From: Verticillium longisporum
Lineage: Eukaryota > Ascomycota > Sordariomycetes > Glomerellales > Plectosphaerellaceae
NCBI GenBank assembly: GCA_019188255.1
Contig: JAETXT010000009.1
Location: 2,108,001 to 2,172,000 of the forward strand
Length of the DNA stretch: 64,000 nt
Reading direction: 5' to 3'
Below, in pieces: positions 53,497-62,628 of this stretch (positions are counted from its first letter, which is position 1; each line of letters starts with the position of its first letter). Position numbers and translations under genes: made by a program. The notes beneath the pieces are model-generated. The model did no database searches and was not told the DNA's origin. It saw only the letters and a program-made list of their open reading frames with translations.

Positions 53497-55002
53497 CTAC
53501 CTCTGCTCATGACGCTCCTCCGCCCCAGCCTGCGGTCGGTAGACGGGCTCCGTGACGGCATCGTACAGCGTGCCGCTGCCGTCGTAGGGAGTGTCGTCCG
53601 CAGCGCTCAGCCACCACATGTCCCTGACGTGGTCGAGCACGCCCCGGTCGCCGGCGCCAGCGAGGCGGAGGTTGGGCGGGGGTATGCGGCGGGCGCGGGC
53701 GGCATCGGCGGCGAAGGCGCCCGGGTACGAGGCCGAGTTGTTGACGGCGGCGCGGTTGGGCGGGTCGCGGTTGGGCACGAGGACGCGGGAGGCGAGGTCC
53801 AGGAGGAACCGGAAGACGTTGGCGGCGGCGTCGTAGCGGCCGAGGTGCGGCGTGGCCCAGTTGAACTGCAGCGAGGCGAGCTGGGCGTAGTGCGTGTACA
53901 GCGTGTCGTCGGTGGTGCCGCGGACGGCGCGCGGCAGGGCGGTGCCGAGGAGGAGGCCCGTCACGCGGTTCGGGCGGCGGGCGTCGGCGGCCTCGTCGTA
54001 GGTCAGCAGGATCAGGCTGCGGCCTGGGAGGGCGCCCGGGGCGAGGAGCGACGCGACGAGGGACGAGGCCCAGGACGTGGCGTGGGCGAGGGACGTGGTG
54101 CGGCCGGCGTTTGCGAGGTTGGGGACGACAAAGGCGTACTGGGGGACGGCCGAGGCGGCGACGTCGGCGTGCAGGTCGGCGAGGGACTGGAGGTTCAGCA
54201 GGCGGGTGCCGTTGAGGTTGATGCTGTCAAATGTTGCAAAGGGGCTGCCTCGTGGTTAGCCAGGGGAGCGGTACTAGGAAAGCCGTCCAAGGTGGGTGAA
54301 ACTAGGTGCAGAGCAGAGCAGACAGAGGGCAGAGGAAAGAGGGCAGAGGAAAGAGGGCAGAGGAAAGAGGGCAGAGGAAAGAGGGCAGAGGAAAGAGGGC
54401 AGAGGAAAGAGGGCAGAGGAAAGAGGGCAGAGGAAAGAGGGCAGAGGAAAGAGGGCAGAGGAAAGAGGGCAGAGAAATGAGAGGCGCGTACTTGTGAGAG
54501 CGCACGTATTGCCACGCGTTACTGCCGGTATTTACACCATCGCTGGCGCGCCCCATGTAGCCGGGCCCCGGCAGGTCCTCAAAGTAGGCCTTCCACGACA
54601 GGCCGCGCCAGTCGAGGAGGTCAACGACGGTGGACACGTTGATGGGGATGCGAACGGTCTCGTCATGGTCGAGGCCAAAGTAGTCGCCGGCAATGGCGGC
54701 GAGATAGTTGGGCTGACTTGGGTGCGTCTGGGCGTAGTAGCTTGTGAGGAGGATGCCCTGCGTTCTGAGCTCTGCAATGTGAGGGTCGTTGACGACATGC
54801 TCGTGGTTCTAGCGATGACAGGTTAGCTATGTGATACGGAGCAGCCAGGTCTCATGACATGGGACGGAGGGCCGTATGGTACCTGTTTGCCTAGCCAGAT
54901 GGAGATGAAGTAGTCAAAGGTGCGGCCGGGGATGAATTCGGATGAAACGGACGTCACGATGAGGCAGGTGAGTAGTAGGCTAGATAGTCTGAGCATGATC
55001 AT
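53497..55002 (-). CDS. Secreted phosphoesterase-family (acid phosphatase-like) protein
   Basis: Minus-strand exons 55002-54883, 54808-54492 and 54244-53497 give 394 residues. The first exon encodes a signal peptide (MIMLRLSSLLLTCLIVTSVS) and FIPGRTFDYFISIWLGKQ. The next has NHEHVVNDPHIAELRTQGIL, THPSQPNYLAAIAGDYFGLD and NVSTVVDLLDWRGLSW. The last resumes in NPFATFDSINLNGTR, with SLILLTYDEAAD and the NRDPPNRAAVNNSASYPG block near the end. These are the conserved stretches of the fungal phosphoesterase (PF04185) group that includes secreted acid phosphatases. The second intron (54245-54491) is 247 nt, about four times the local norm, because it holds a 14-bp minisatellite. Another minisatellite begins 71 bases upstream of the start. 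Confidence 0.88.
54325..54477. repeat. Intronic 14-bp minisatellite, about 11 units
   Basis: The unit GAGGGCAGAGGAAA starts at 54325 and recurs every 14 bases, ten perfect copies plus a last copy lacking one G. It lies wholly inside the second intron of the phosphoesterase gene. On that gene's RNA strand it is a pyrimidine-rich tract (TTTCCTCTGCCCTC). Confidence 0.95.
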
Positions 55003-55072
55003 GGCGACTGTGTTGCTTGCACCATTGTTTTCTGCGGCCTGCTGTCTGGGTGGCTCGTGTATGGCAGGATAG

Positions 55073-55263
55073 GATGACAAGCAGATGGATAGATGACAAG
55101 CAGATGGATAGATGACAAGCAGATGGATAGATGACAAGCAGATGGATAGATGACAAGCAGATGGATAGATGACAAGCAGATGGATAGATGACAAGCAGAT
55201 GGATAGATGACAAGCAGATGGATAGGATGACAAGCAGATGGATAGATGACAAGCAGATGGATA
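55073..55263. repeat. 19-bp minisatellite, about 10 units
   Basis: The unit GATGACAAGCAGATGGATA starts at 55073, 55092, 55111, 55130, 55149, 55168, 55187 and 55206, then after one extra G at 55226 and 55245. It lies 71 to 261 bases upstream of the phosphoesterase start codon, in its promoter or leader. Confidence 0.95.
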
Positions 55264-55991
55264 AGTGGACGAAGCAGCAGAAGCAGCAGCCATGAGGGAG
55301 AGACTGATCAGGAGAATAGAAAATAGTCACACATGGCTTCCATTCAGCTTGCGAGCCAACTACTCAACATGGGTAGGCAAAGGGAGCGCTGTGGTGTGCT
55401 CACGGCCATTTTGTTTCGTTTCGCCATGCGTTTCACCCCCCCTTGAAACAGGCGTTAGGGAGGCTCCAACTTGGCCAGACGCAGCTCGGTTGCTCGCTCG
55501 TAGTTGTTGTGCTCTTGGAGAGCAAAAGCGAGCATCTTGCTGCTTCACCACTGAGGCATCAGAGGCATGGCGGGCATAGGAGGCACGAGAGGCACGAGAG
55601 GCATCGTGATGTGGCAGCATGTGGTGAGTGACGCATCCGGGTCGTGCTCACATCACGCCATGGTGTGTCATCACTGTCATGGTCGATGATCGGAATCAGG
55701 AATCAGGCTGAAATGACGAGAGGGACACCTGGTGGCCTGAGGTCAAAAGGGTTGAGGCCGTTGTCGGTCTCTGCGCTCCGCTTGTTCAGGGTTTGTTCAG
55801 GGCTTTTTCTGGTGAGGGCTTGGGAAGAGAAGGAGCAGCAGAAAGGGGGGGAAACGGCAAAGAAGGAGCAGAGGGTCCAGAAGCGGGACGAAGGCGTTCT
55901 TGAGGTGACGCACAGCGGCAGACCATGTGGGCCCTGAGACGGTCGATTGGACAGAAGAACTGGAGACGCAGGGACCCCCTTGCGAGATTTA

Positions 55992-56024
55992 GATCTGATA
56001 AGATGAAAAATTGTTTATCAGATC
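55992..56024. promoter_or_regulatory. Perfect 10-bp inverted repeat with two GATA sites
   Basis: GATCTGATAA at 55992-56001 is mirrored by TTATCAGATC at 56015-56024, with 13 bases between. Each arm includes a GATAA core, the consensus of AreA/Nit2-type GATA factors. It lies about 600 bases upstream of the Zn2Cys6 regulator start. Binding is inferred. Confidence 0.55.
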
Positions 56025-56616
56025 CTCGGTGTTAGTCATATAGCGCCGCTGAACGAGCCTCGGATGGCCGAGCAGCCGTGTTAATCCGAGCACGTGCCTT
56101 CCCTACTAACAAGATTTGCCTGTCATCCCCCGCTTTTGCTGTTTGGGCTGTTCCTTCCACCTCACTTATCGCCGAGCTGTCCAAGGGTACGGACCACGAA
56201 CCCCCCCCCCCCTTCCATCACCCATCACCAGTATCCCAGCACCCACCAACCCTCCACCCTCCACCCTCCACCTAGCACAGAGCACAGCACCCACTGCATG
56301 AGAGGCCACACAAGACACGGCATTGAGTCGAGTGAGATGACTCTTTTTTGTGCCTCGTGCCTCGTGCTTCCGCCCTCTCTGTCTCTGGCTTCTGTGTCGT
56401 GTGCCCTCCGAACCGGATCGGAGCCTGCAGACTCTGCGTCGCCCCCAGACTCTGCGTCGCCCCCTCGCTATATCTCTCATTCCCTCTCTTTTTTCCTCAC
56501 GAGGCACGACCTGACCACAACATATTCAGCCCCATTTCAACGTGTCGCGTGCGACTGTTCCATCCTCCGTTGATCACTCCTCCGTCTTACCAATCTGACC
56601 TGACTCGATACATCGC

Positions 56617-59375
56617 ATGCACAGCGACCCGACCATGCCGAGCTCCAACATGGACGACAACATGAGCGTCCATTCACGCCCGGACGCCGACGACGATGAT
56701 GATCACAATGGCCCTGATCATCCGCGCAAGCGCCAGCGTGTTCGCCTCAGCTGCCTCGAGTGCCGCCGCCGCAAGCTTTCCTGTGACAGGGGCTACCCGT
56801 GCCAGCGATGTCTCAAGAGTGGCACGCCTGACCGCTGCACCTATGAGACAAAGTCGGGCGTCGTCATGAACGCCAGTGCCGGTGTGCCCCCGGCTTTTGC
56901 CCAGCTCGACTCCCGCCGCCACGGTCTCGGTCTCGGTCATGGTCACGGCCACGGCCACGGCCACGGTCACGGTCACGGTCACAGCCACGGTCACAGCCAC
57001 GGTCACGGCGGCCCCGACATGTCCGTCACCAGCAGCGGCGCCTCTGACGCCTGCGTGCGGGACGCCGCCGCCACCAAGGACCACGACAGGATCCGCAGGC
57101 TCGAACTCGAGGTCGCTCAGCTCAAGGGCCAGCTCACCCACCACCAGAACGGGTCCTCGTTTGACGGCAGCACCGTCGCCGCCTCCAACTCGCCGCTGAC
57201 GGACAAGAATGCCTGCGAGAGCCCCTCGGATCCTGATGCCGACCAGGTTCATCCCGCCTGCTATGGCTTCACCGAGAACGAAAAGGCCGAGCTGCGCTTC
57301 TTCCGTGGCAAGGAGTTCAGGACCCGGTACTTTGGGCCGCACAACGCCACAATGGCCTTCCTCGAGGTAACTCTTCCCCCTTTGCTTGTACCACGGAGAC
57401 ACGTCCACTCTCAAGTCAGCCCTTGCTTGTTGCTGTGCTGACCTGACAGCTCGGTGGCCTGTGCCCGTTCATGCAGGAGACGGCCGACGAGTGGCTGCGC
57501 CCAGCCGCTGCGCATGACCTCAAGGATCGCAAGAAGAGAAAGGAGGACCGCGAGCGCCTGTTCCTCGAGCGCGACCTCGAGCTCGAGGCCCTCGTGCCGC
57601 CGCGTGCCGAGACGGATGCCCTCGTCGAGGTCTACCTGAGCCAGTTTGAGCAGGTCCACCGCATCGTCCACATTCCCACCTTTCGCCGTGAGTACGCCCG
57701 CTTCTGGGAGTGGGAGAACGCGGCCCACGAGAGCCGCTATGCCGCCTTTACGGCCATGCTGCTCGCCATGATCGCCATCTCCAACTGCATCCACACCCAC
57801 GACCGGCCGCGCTTCACCGGCATGCTCTCCAACGCCCACAACACGGCCCACAAGTGGATCGAGGTTGTCGAGCGCTGGCAGGCGCGCCAGAGCATGAAGC
57901 CCCGCCGCCTCATCCACTACCAGATCGCCTGCCTCCTCTACCTCGGCAAGCGCGTCAACACGGTCAAGAAGAAGCGTTTCTGGACCAACTCGGGCGCCCT
58001 CATCCAGGACGGCATCTCGGTCGGTCTGCACCGCGACCCCGGCCACATGGGCGGCCGCATCTCGCTCTACAACCAGGAGATGAGGCGCCGCATCTGGGCC
58101 ACCGTCCAGGAGTTTGTCATCCAGGCGAGCTGCGAGCACGGCCTGCCCGCGGTGCTGCGCCAGCTGCATTACGACGTCGGCGCGCCGCGGAACCTCGACG
58201 ACGACGACTTTGACGAGGAGACGACCCAGCTGCCGCCGTCCAAGCCCGCCAAGGACTACACCTACTCGTCCTACCAGAACCTCGCCCGCCAGAGCCTGCC
58301 GCTGCGCATGGAGCTCAGCCGCCTGCTCTGCGGCCCGCCCGGCGACCTCGACTACGAGCAGGTCATCCGCTTCACCAACGACATCACGCGCGAGATTGAC
58401 TCGCTGCCGTCGTGGGAGACGGACGGCGCCAACAGCCAGAACGGCAAGCGCCCCCTGCTCGCCTACACGCTCCTCCACATTCAGCTGCGCCAGTACATCA
58501 TTCCCCTGCACCAGCGCTTCATCAAGCTGCGCAAGGCCAACCCAAAGTACCAGTACTCGGAGATTATCTACTACAACGCCGCCCGCGACATTGTGCTCCT
58601 CCACGACAAGCTCTACGACCAGGGCGTGCGCTGCCTCAACTTTCTGCGCGAGGACGCCCTCACGACGGCGGTCAACCTCTGCAAGGTCACCATGCTGCAG
58701 CCCCGCGGCTCGACGCACATGATCATGATCAACTCGGCCCACACGGTCAAGCTGCTCGAACGCTGCCTCGTCATGAAAGAAGACCGCCTCATGCGGTGCG
58801 GCAACAACGAGCCCTGGGGCTACTCCATCATGTGCGCCGCCCTCGGCCTGCTCGAGGTCCATCTCACCATCAAAGCGCCCGAGCAGCCCAAGGCTGCGTC
58901 GGCCGAGCGTTTCGTCAACCTGCACTACAAGCTCCTTTCGTACCAGGACCCGCCCATGTCCTCGACATCCTCGGCGTTGGCGTCGGCGTCGGCGTCGGCC
59001 GCCGCCGCCGCCTCAGCAAACGACGCAGCGCGGCTGCCGGGCCTCGAAGTCCCCGAGCGCGCCAAGGTAGGCCGCCCACGATCCGCGTCCCACGAGACAC
59101 GGAACCCCGCTGACCAGTCGCAGTCGGTCACGCCCTTTTCGTTCCCCGGGTTCCCGGCCTCGCAGGGCAGCGCGGCCGGTCTCGCCGACGGCCCTGCCGC
59201 CATGTCCATGACGTGGATGCCCTCCGCCGTCGACCCGGCGGTATGTCTGCCGTCCCTCGTCGCTGCTGCCGTTGCTGACTCGGTGCAGGCCCAGGCTTTC
59301 AACCCGGACTTTAGCATGGAGACGCTGGGCTTGAACTTGAACGAGCTGTGGGGCGAGTCGTGGGACTTTAGCTAG
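56617..59375 (+). CDS. Zn2Cys6 fungal-specific transcription factor
   Basis: Exon 1 is 56617-57366 and the next begins at 57450 (GTAACT...CTGACAG, phase 0, joining ATMAFLE to LGGLCPFM). Read through to 59375 it has 891 residues. A Zn2Cys6 cluster starts at residue 46: CLECRRRKLSCDRGYPCQRC with the last Cys eight residues on. A Gly-His repeat of about 25 residues follows (about 105-131), then a short coiled coil (RIRRLELEVAQLKGQL). The middle part (about 280-700) is a fungal-specific regulatory domain, including YLSQFEQVHRIVHIPTFRRE and FWTNSGALIQDGISVGLHRD. Two stop-free stretches near the end look like introns: 59067-59123 (GTAGGC, GCTGAC, GCAG) and 59241-59288 (GTATGT, GCTGAC, GCAG); splicing both gives 856 residues. 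Met codons at 56635 or 56650 are alternative starts. Target genes are unknown. Confidence 0.88.
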
Positions 59376-60903
59376 ACGGCTGCGCGAGGCTGGAGGCGGC
59401 ACGGCTGGAGGCGGCACGGCTGGAGGCGGTGGCTGCAGTGAGGGCATGCATCGGTAGACGGCGTTGATGGGGCGTTGATTTGTTGGACGTGATTTCTGTG
59501 TTTTCAAAAGAGGGATACGGGCCGAGAGACCAACAGAGGGAATGACGGCCGAAGCACGAGTGACGGCCGAGGATTGTACTACTACTGCTGATTGATTCGC
59601 ATGCGTTAATGAACCAGAGATACCCTGCCGACAGCAATGACGGACATGTCGTGTCCCGCATAAACAAGCAGGCAGGTTGCAGAACAAGTGAGACGTACTG
59701 AATGCTTCACCCCAATCCCTCTACCTAAAATGACTGCACAACACTACTACAAGACACCTGCTGGATCTAGAGTTATAGTAGCTATCAAGTAATTTTCTTT
59801 AACCAGTATAATGTATCCTATTTAAAAGGACGGTTTTTTCCTAGAATGAAGTTCTGGGGTCGTTGGGTTGCTGTAGAAATGCAGGGCTGGATAGCTGGGC
59901 AGTAGGAATGGCTATGGGGGAGGGACTCGGTACGTCTCATTTTTTTATCTTCTCTTTGCAACTCGCTGGACAAGACATCAATCACCGCTGCCGGACATTG
60001 TGATCCTGGGCCTTCCTGGGCCTCCAGAGATGGCGACGACTTGTCAATGTCATGTCCCCGCCGTTCCGCATTTCGGCATGTCTGCGTCTCCCACGAGGTC
60101 CAGCTGTCCACGAGCCCAGCTGTCCACGAGCCCAGCTGTCTCCGAGCCCAGCTGTCCACGAGCCCAGCTGTCTCCGAGCCCAGCTGTCCACGAGGCCCAG
60201 CTGTCCTCTGTCAGAGGCCATCAAGGCCATGTCCACCCCACCATGAAGCGAGAGGAGCGGGGCCCACAAGACAAGACGAGCGACGGCGCGCGGGTCAATT
60301 GCCCCGATCGAGGGCCGTCCCCCGCTGTGATCGGCCGATGCCGGGGTTGTTTACGGCAGTTCAGCACGTCGCCCAACCCCTCCTCAACCACGCCCTCCTC
60401 TTCACCTGGCGACCATCGTCCGCGGACCTTCCCCAAAGCCACCCCCTCCTCCGAACGTACGCTGCTACACCCCGTAGAGACCCAGAGGCCGTACAGGGTC
60501 GCATCGCCATGAGCCAGATCACACGATCCAATAGCGTGCGCGCGCGGGCCCACGGCGAGGGGCGGAGGACCCCTGATCTCTTCCAAAGTGAACCGGGGGC
60601 ACCATGTGCCTGCGATTGCTGCGAGAGAGCGACCAGGACGGGGAAAACCAATAACATGATCACCAGGCACCACGACCATTTCCGACAATCTGGCCCGCTT
60701 CTGGTGGCACCTGGGGAGGAGAAGCAAGCGGGGGAACATCGGATGGAGGAGGTGGGAGGGAAGATGCCATGATGATAAGAATGGCTGGGACGCCACGCAG
60801 AGAGAAAAGGCCTGGGTCGTCACTGCGAACCGCCTTTCCTCCTCCTCCTCATCGTCTTCTCATCCATCGCCCCATCTGGTCTGCATCTTGTTCAACCGTC
60901 GCC
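59376..60903. other. Intergenic: regulator 3' end and NLP promoter
   Basis: These 1.5 kb include three near copies of GGCTGGAGGCGGCAC just after the regulator stop (59389-59430), an AT-rich patch at 59760-59830 and a 16-bp minisatellite at 60102-60205. Open frames over the minisatellite on both strands have only repeat-derived content. Confidence 0.5.
60102..60205. repeat. 16-bp minisatellite with two alternating variants
   Basis: Units begin AGCTGTC at 60102, 60118, 60134, 60150, 60166, 60182 and 60199. Two types occur, AGCTGTCCACGAGCCC and AGCTGTCTCCGAGCCC, in the order A A B A B A, the last with one extra G. It lies about 700 bases upstream of the NLP start. Confidence 0.9.
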
Positions 60904-61685
60904 ATGTCGCCGTCTCTCATCAGCATCGTCACCTGGCTCGCCGCCGCGTCCTCGACGCTCGCGGCGCCGCTGCTCGAGTCGCGCGCCGTCATCAACCACG
61001 ACGCCGTCGTCGGCTTCCCGCAGACGGTGCCCTCGGGCGTCTCGGGCCAGCTGATGCTCAAGTTCAAGCCGTACCTCAAGGTGTTCAACGGCTGCGTGCC
61101 GTTTCCGGCCGTCAACGCCGGCGGCGACACGGGGTGAGCAGCTCGCCTCCTCCGTCCGGCCGCGATTTCTTTCTGTACTGACGACTTTTGCACAGCGGCG
61201 GCCTCGCCACGTCGGGCAGCAGCAACGGCGGGTGCTCGTCGAGCGCGGGCCAGGTGTACGCGCGCGCGGGCAGCTACAACGGCGCCAACGCCATCCTGTA
61301 CGCGTGGTACATGCCCAAGGACGCGCCGTCGTCGGGGCTCGGCCACCGGCACGACTGGGAGGGCGCCGTCGTGTGGCTGTCGTCGGCGGCGGCGGACGCC
61401 ACGGTGGTCGGCGTCGCGGCGTCGGCGCACGGCGACTTTGACGTCCGGCCCGCGGCCGACGTCAGCTTCGCCGGCGCGCGGCCCAAGCTCGGCTACCGCA
61501 GCACCTGGCCTGTCAACCACCAGATGGTCTTCACGGCGGACCAGGGCGGCGAGCAGCCGCTTGTGGCGTGGGAGAGCCTGACGCCGGCGGCGCGGGCGGC
61601 GCTGCAGAACACGGACTTTGGGTCGGCGAATGTGCCGTTGAAGGATGGCAACTTTGCGAGCAACCTGCAGAAGGCGGCGCTGTAG
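60904..61685 (+). CDS. NLP: necrosis- and ethylene-inducing-like secreted protein (type 1)
   Basis: Exons are 60904-61133 and 61196-61685 (GTGAGC...CACAG, Gly codon split GG|C), 239 residues. A signal peptide covers about the first 20 residues. The NPP1 domain hallmark, a seven-residue GHRHDWE motif, is intact at residues 126-132 (61341-61361). Two cysteines flank the intron position, as in type 1 NLPs with one disulfide. Known members are secreted cytolysins that bind plant sphingolipids, though many fungal copies are non-toxic; activity cannot be judged from sequence. I see no stop or frameshift. The gene is GC-rich like its neighbours, while the DNA after it turns AT-rich, so it sits at the edge of a different compartment. 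Confidence 0.93.
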
Positions 61686-62164
61686 TCTGGGTTGTGAGGA
61701 AGATTGAGGTGAAGAGCGAGGTGAAGAGCGAGGTGAAGAATGAGGAAGAATGAGGTGAAGAATGAGGAAGAATCAGGTGAAGAATCTAATGAAGAATCTG
61801 ATGGAGATCGACGATTGACAAAGACACTGAGATGGAAGACGGACATCTCAAAAGATATCCATCTACCTTACCGGAACCAGAGGCCTATAGTTGTCCCTGT
61901 GTGAGTACAAGCCTTGCCCCATTCGTTGTGATAAAATGTGTGCGTAGCCTTGGACCTGACACTATCCTTGGATCTGACACTATCCTAACTCCAGCCTTAG
62001 GTAATTAGAAGGCTCTATTTTTGTAAATAGAAAAAAATTAGAAAAAAAAATCCAAAGTACTTTATTTTTCTAGAGTTTATTTATTTAAGAGATTATATAT
62101 ATCTATAGGACATTTTATCTATTTATTTATTTATTTATTTAAAGGATAAACTATTTATTAAAAG

Positions 62165-62250
62165 ATTATCTACTATAAGTCTCGAACCTAAGACCTTATG
62201 CTTATAATAGGAAAGCCTGCTTACTTAGCTACGCTATCTATTTTGTGGCA
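62165..62250 (-). mobile_element. Possible decayed tRNA-derived SINE (A and B boxes)
   Basis: On the minus strand GCGTAGCTAAGTAAGCAGGC resembles a tRNA A box region and, about 35 bases on, AGGTTCGAGACT resembles a B box. A stem GCTT/AAGC encloses an anticodon-like loop. The acceptor arms do not pair, so this is not an intact tRNA. The surrounding 250 bases are strongly AT-rich, as expected after RIP mutation. It could equally be a tRNA pseudogene. Confidence 0.4.
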
Positions 62251-62487
62251 AAGCCCTCCAAAACGCATATAGTATTAAGGTGGATAAGAGTTGTTGTATC
62301 TGGCTTAGTTTGTCGCCCAACGCGCCCCCAGGGCTACGTTTTATAGTCCTTGCTGACTAACTGAATCAGAGTAGTCCCTTCCTCCAGCCGTACCTATACA
62401 GCCTAAAGCATAGGGTAGCCTGTGAGCTATGCCTTGGAAGTGAGTCACCAATCAGGATAGGCCCTATCAGAAGATAGGATAGGCCAG

Positions 62488-62541
62488 ATTCCAAGGATAG
62501 GTCAAATTCCAAGGATAGGTCAGATTCCAAGGATAACCTAA
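62488..62541. repeat. 18-bp tandem repeat, three copies
   Basis: ATTCCAAGGATAGGTCAG-like units start at 62488, 62506 and 62524, with one or two changes. GATAGG also occurs just before and its complement CCTATC just after, giving a weak inverted arrangement. Confidence 0.8.
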
Positions 62542-62595
62542 CCTATCCAGGGCTACCTACATGTTCCAAGGACAACTAAAACCTCCATTTCCCAC

Positions 62596-62628
62596 CAAGG
62601 TACCTAAGGAGGTAGGCAGTAGGTAGGA
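62596..62628. repeat. TACCTAAGG-type element
   Basis: AAGGTACCTAAGGAGGTAGG is followed by CAGTAGGTAGG. It is a looser member of the GGTACC family seen elsewhere in the window. Confidence 0.55.

Larger units (their letters stand above)
55003..56616. promoter_or_regulatory. Divergent promoter region: phosphoesterase and Zn2Cys6 regulator
   Basis: This is 1.6 kb between two divergent starts. The left end is a 19-bp minisatellite (55073-55263). A perfect inverted repeat with GATA-type sites lies at 55992-56024. A GGCATnnGAGGCA-type short repeat is near 55555-55610, and a C run of ten or more sits at about 56201-56212. CCTCCACC repeats precede 56275. The last 300 bases are pyrimidine-rich leader of the regulator gene. 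Confidence 0.5.

Noticed and set aside
53470..54480. 336-codon plus-strand frame ending in a KRAEERGQRKEGRG repeat
   Set aside because: It is antisense to the phosphoesterase and then runs through the intronic minisatellite, which is open in several frames.
54823..55330. Repeat protein reading HLSICLSS over the 19-bp array
   Set aside because: The array is open in several frames and no conserved flank exists. The first real Met of the phosphoesterase is downstream of it.
57411..58925. 504-codon minus-strand frame opposite the Zn2Cys6 regulator
   Set aside because: Same third-position effect; the plus strand has the conserved regulatory domain and consistent splicing.
44495..61685. Secondary-metabolite or effector gene cluster in the right third
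   Set aside because: Two regulators, a receptor, a phosphoesterase and an NLP are present, but no backbone synthase, transporter or tailoring enzyme set was found.
62165..62250. Intact tRNA gene
   Set aside because: A and B boxes are present but the acceptor and T arms do not pair, so it was listed only as a decayed tRNA-like element.
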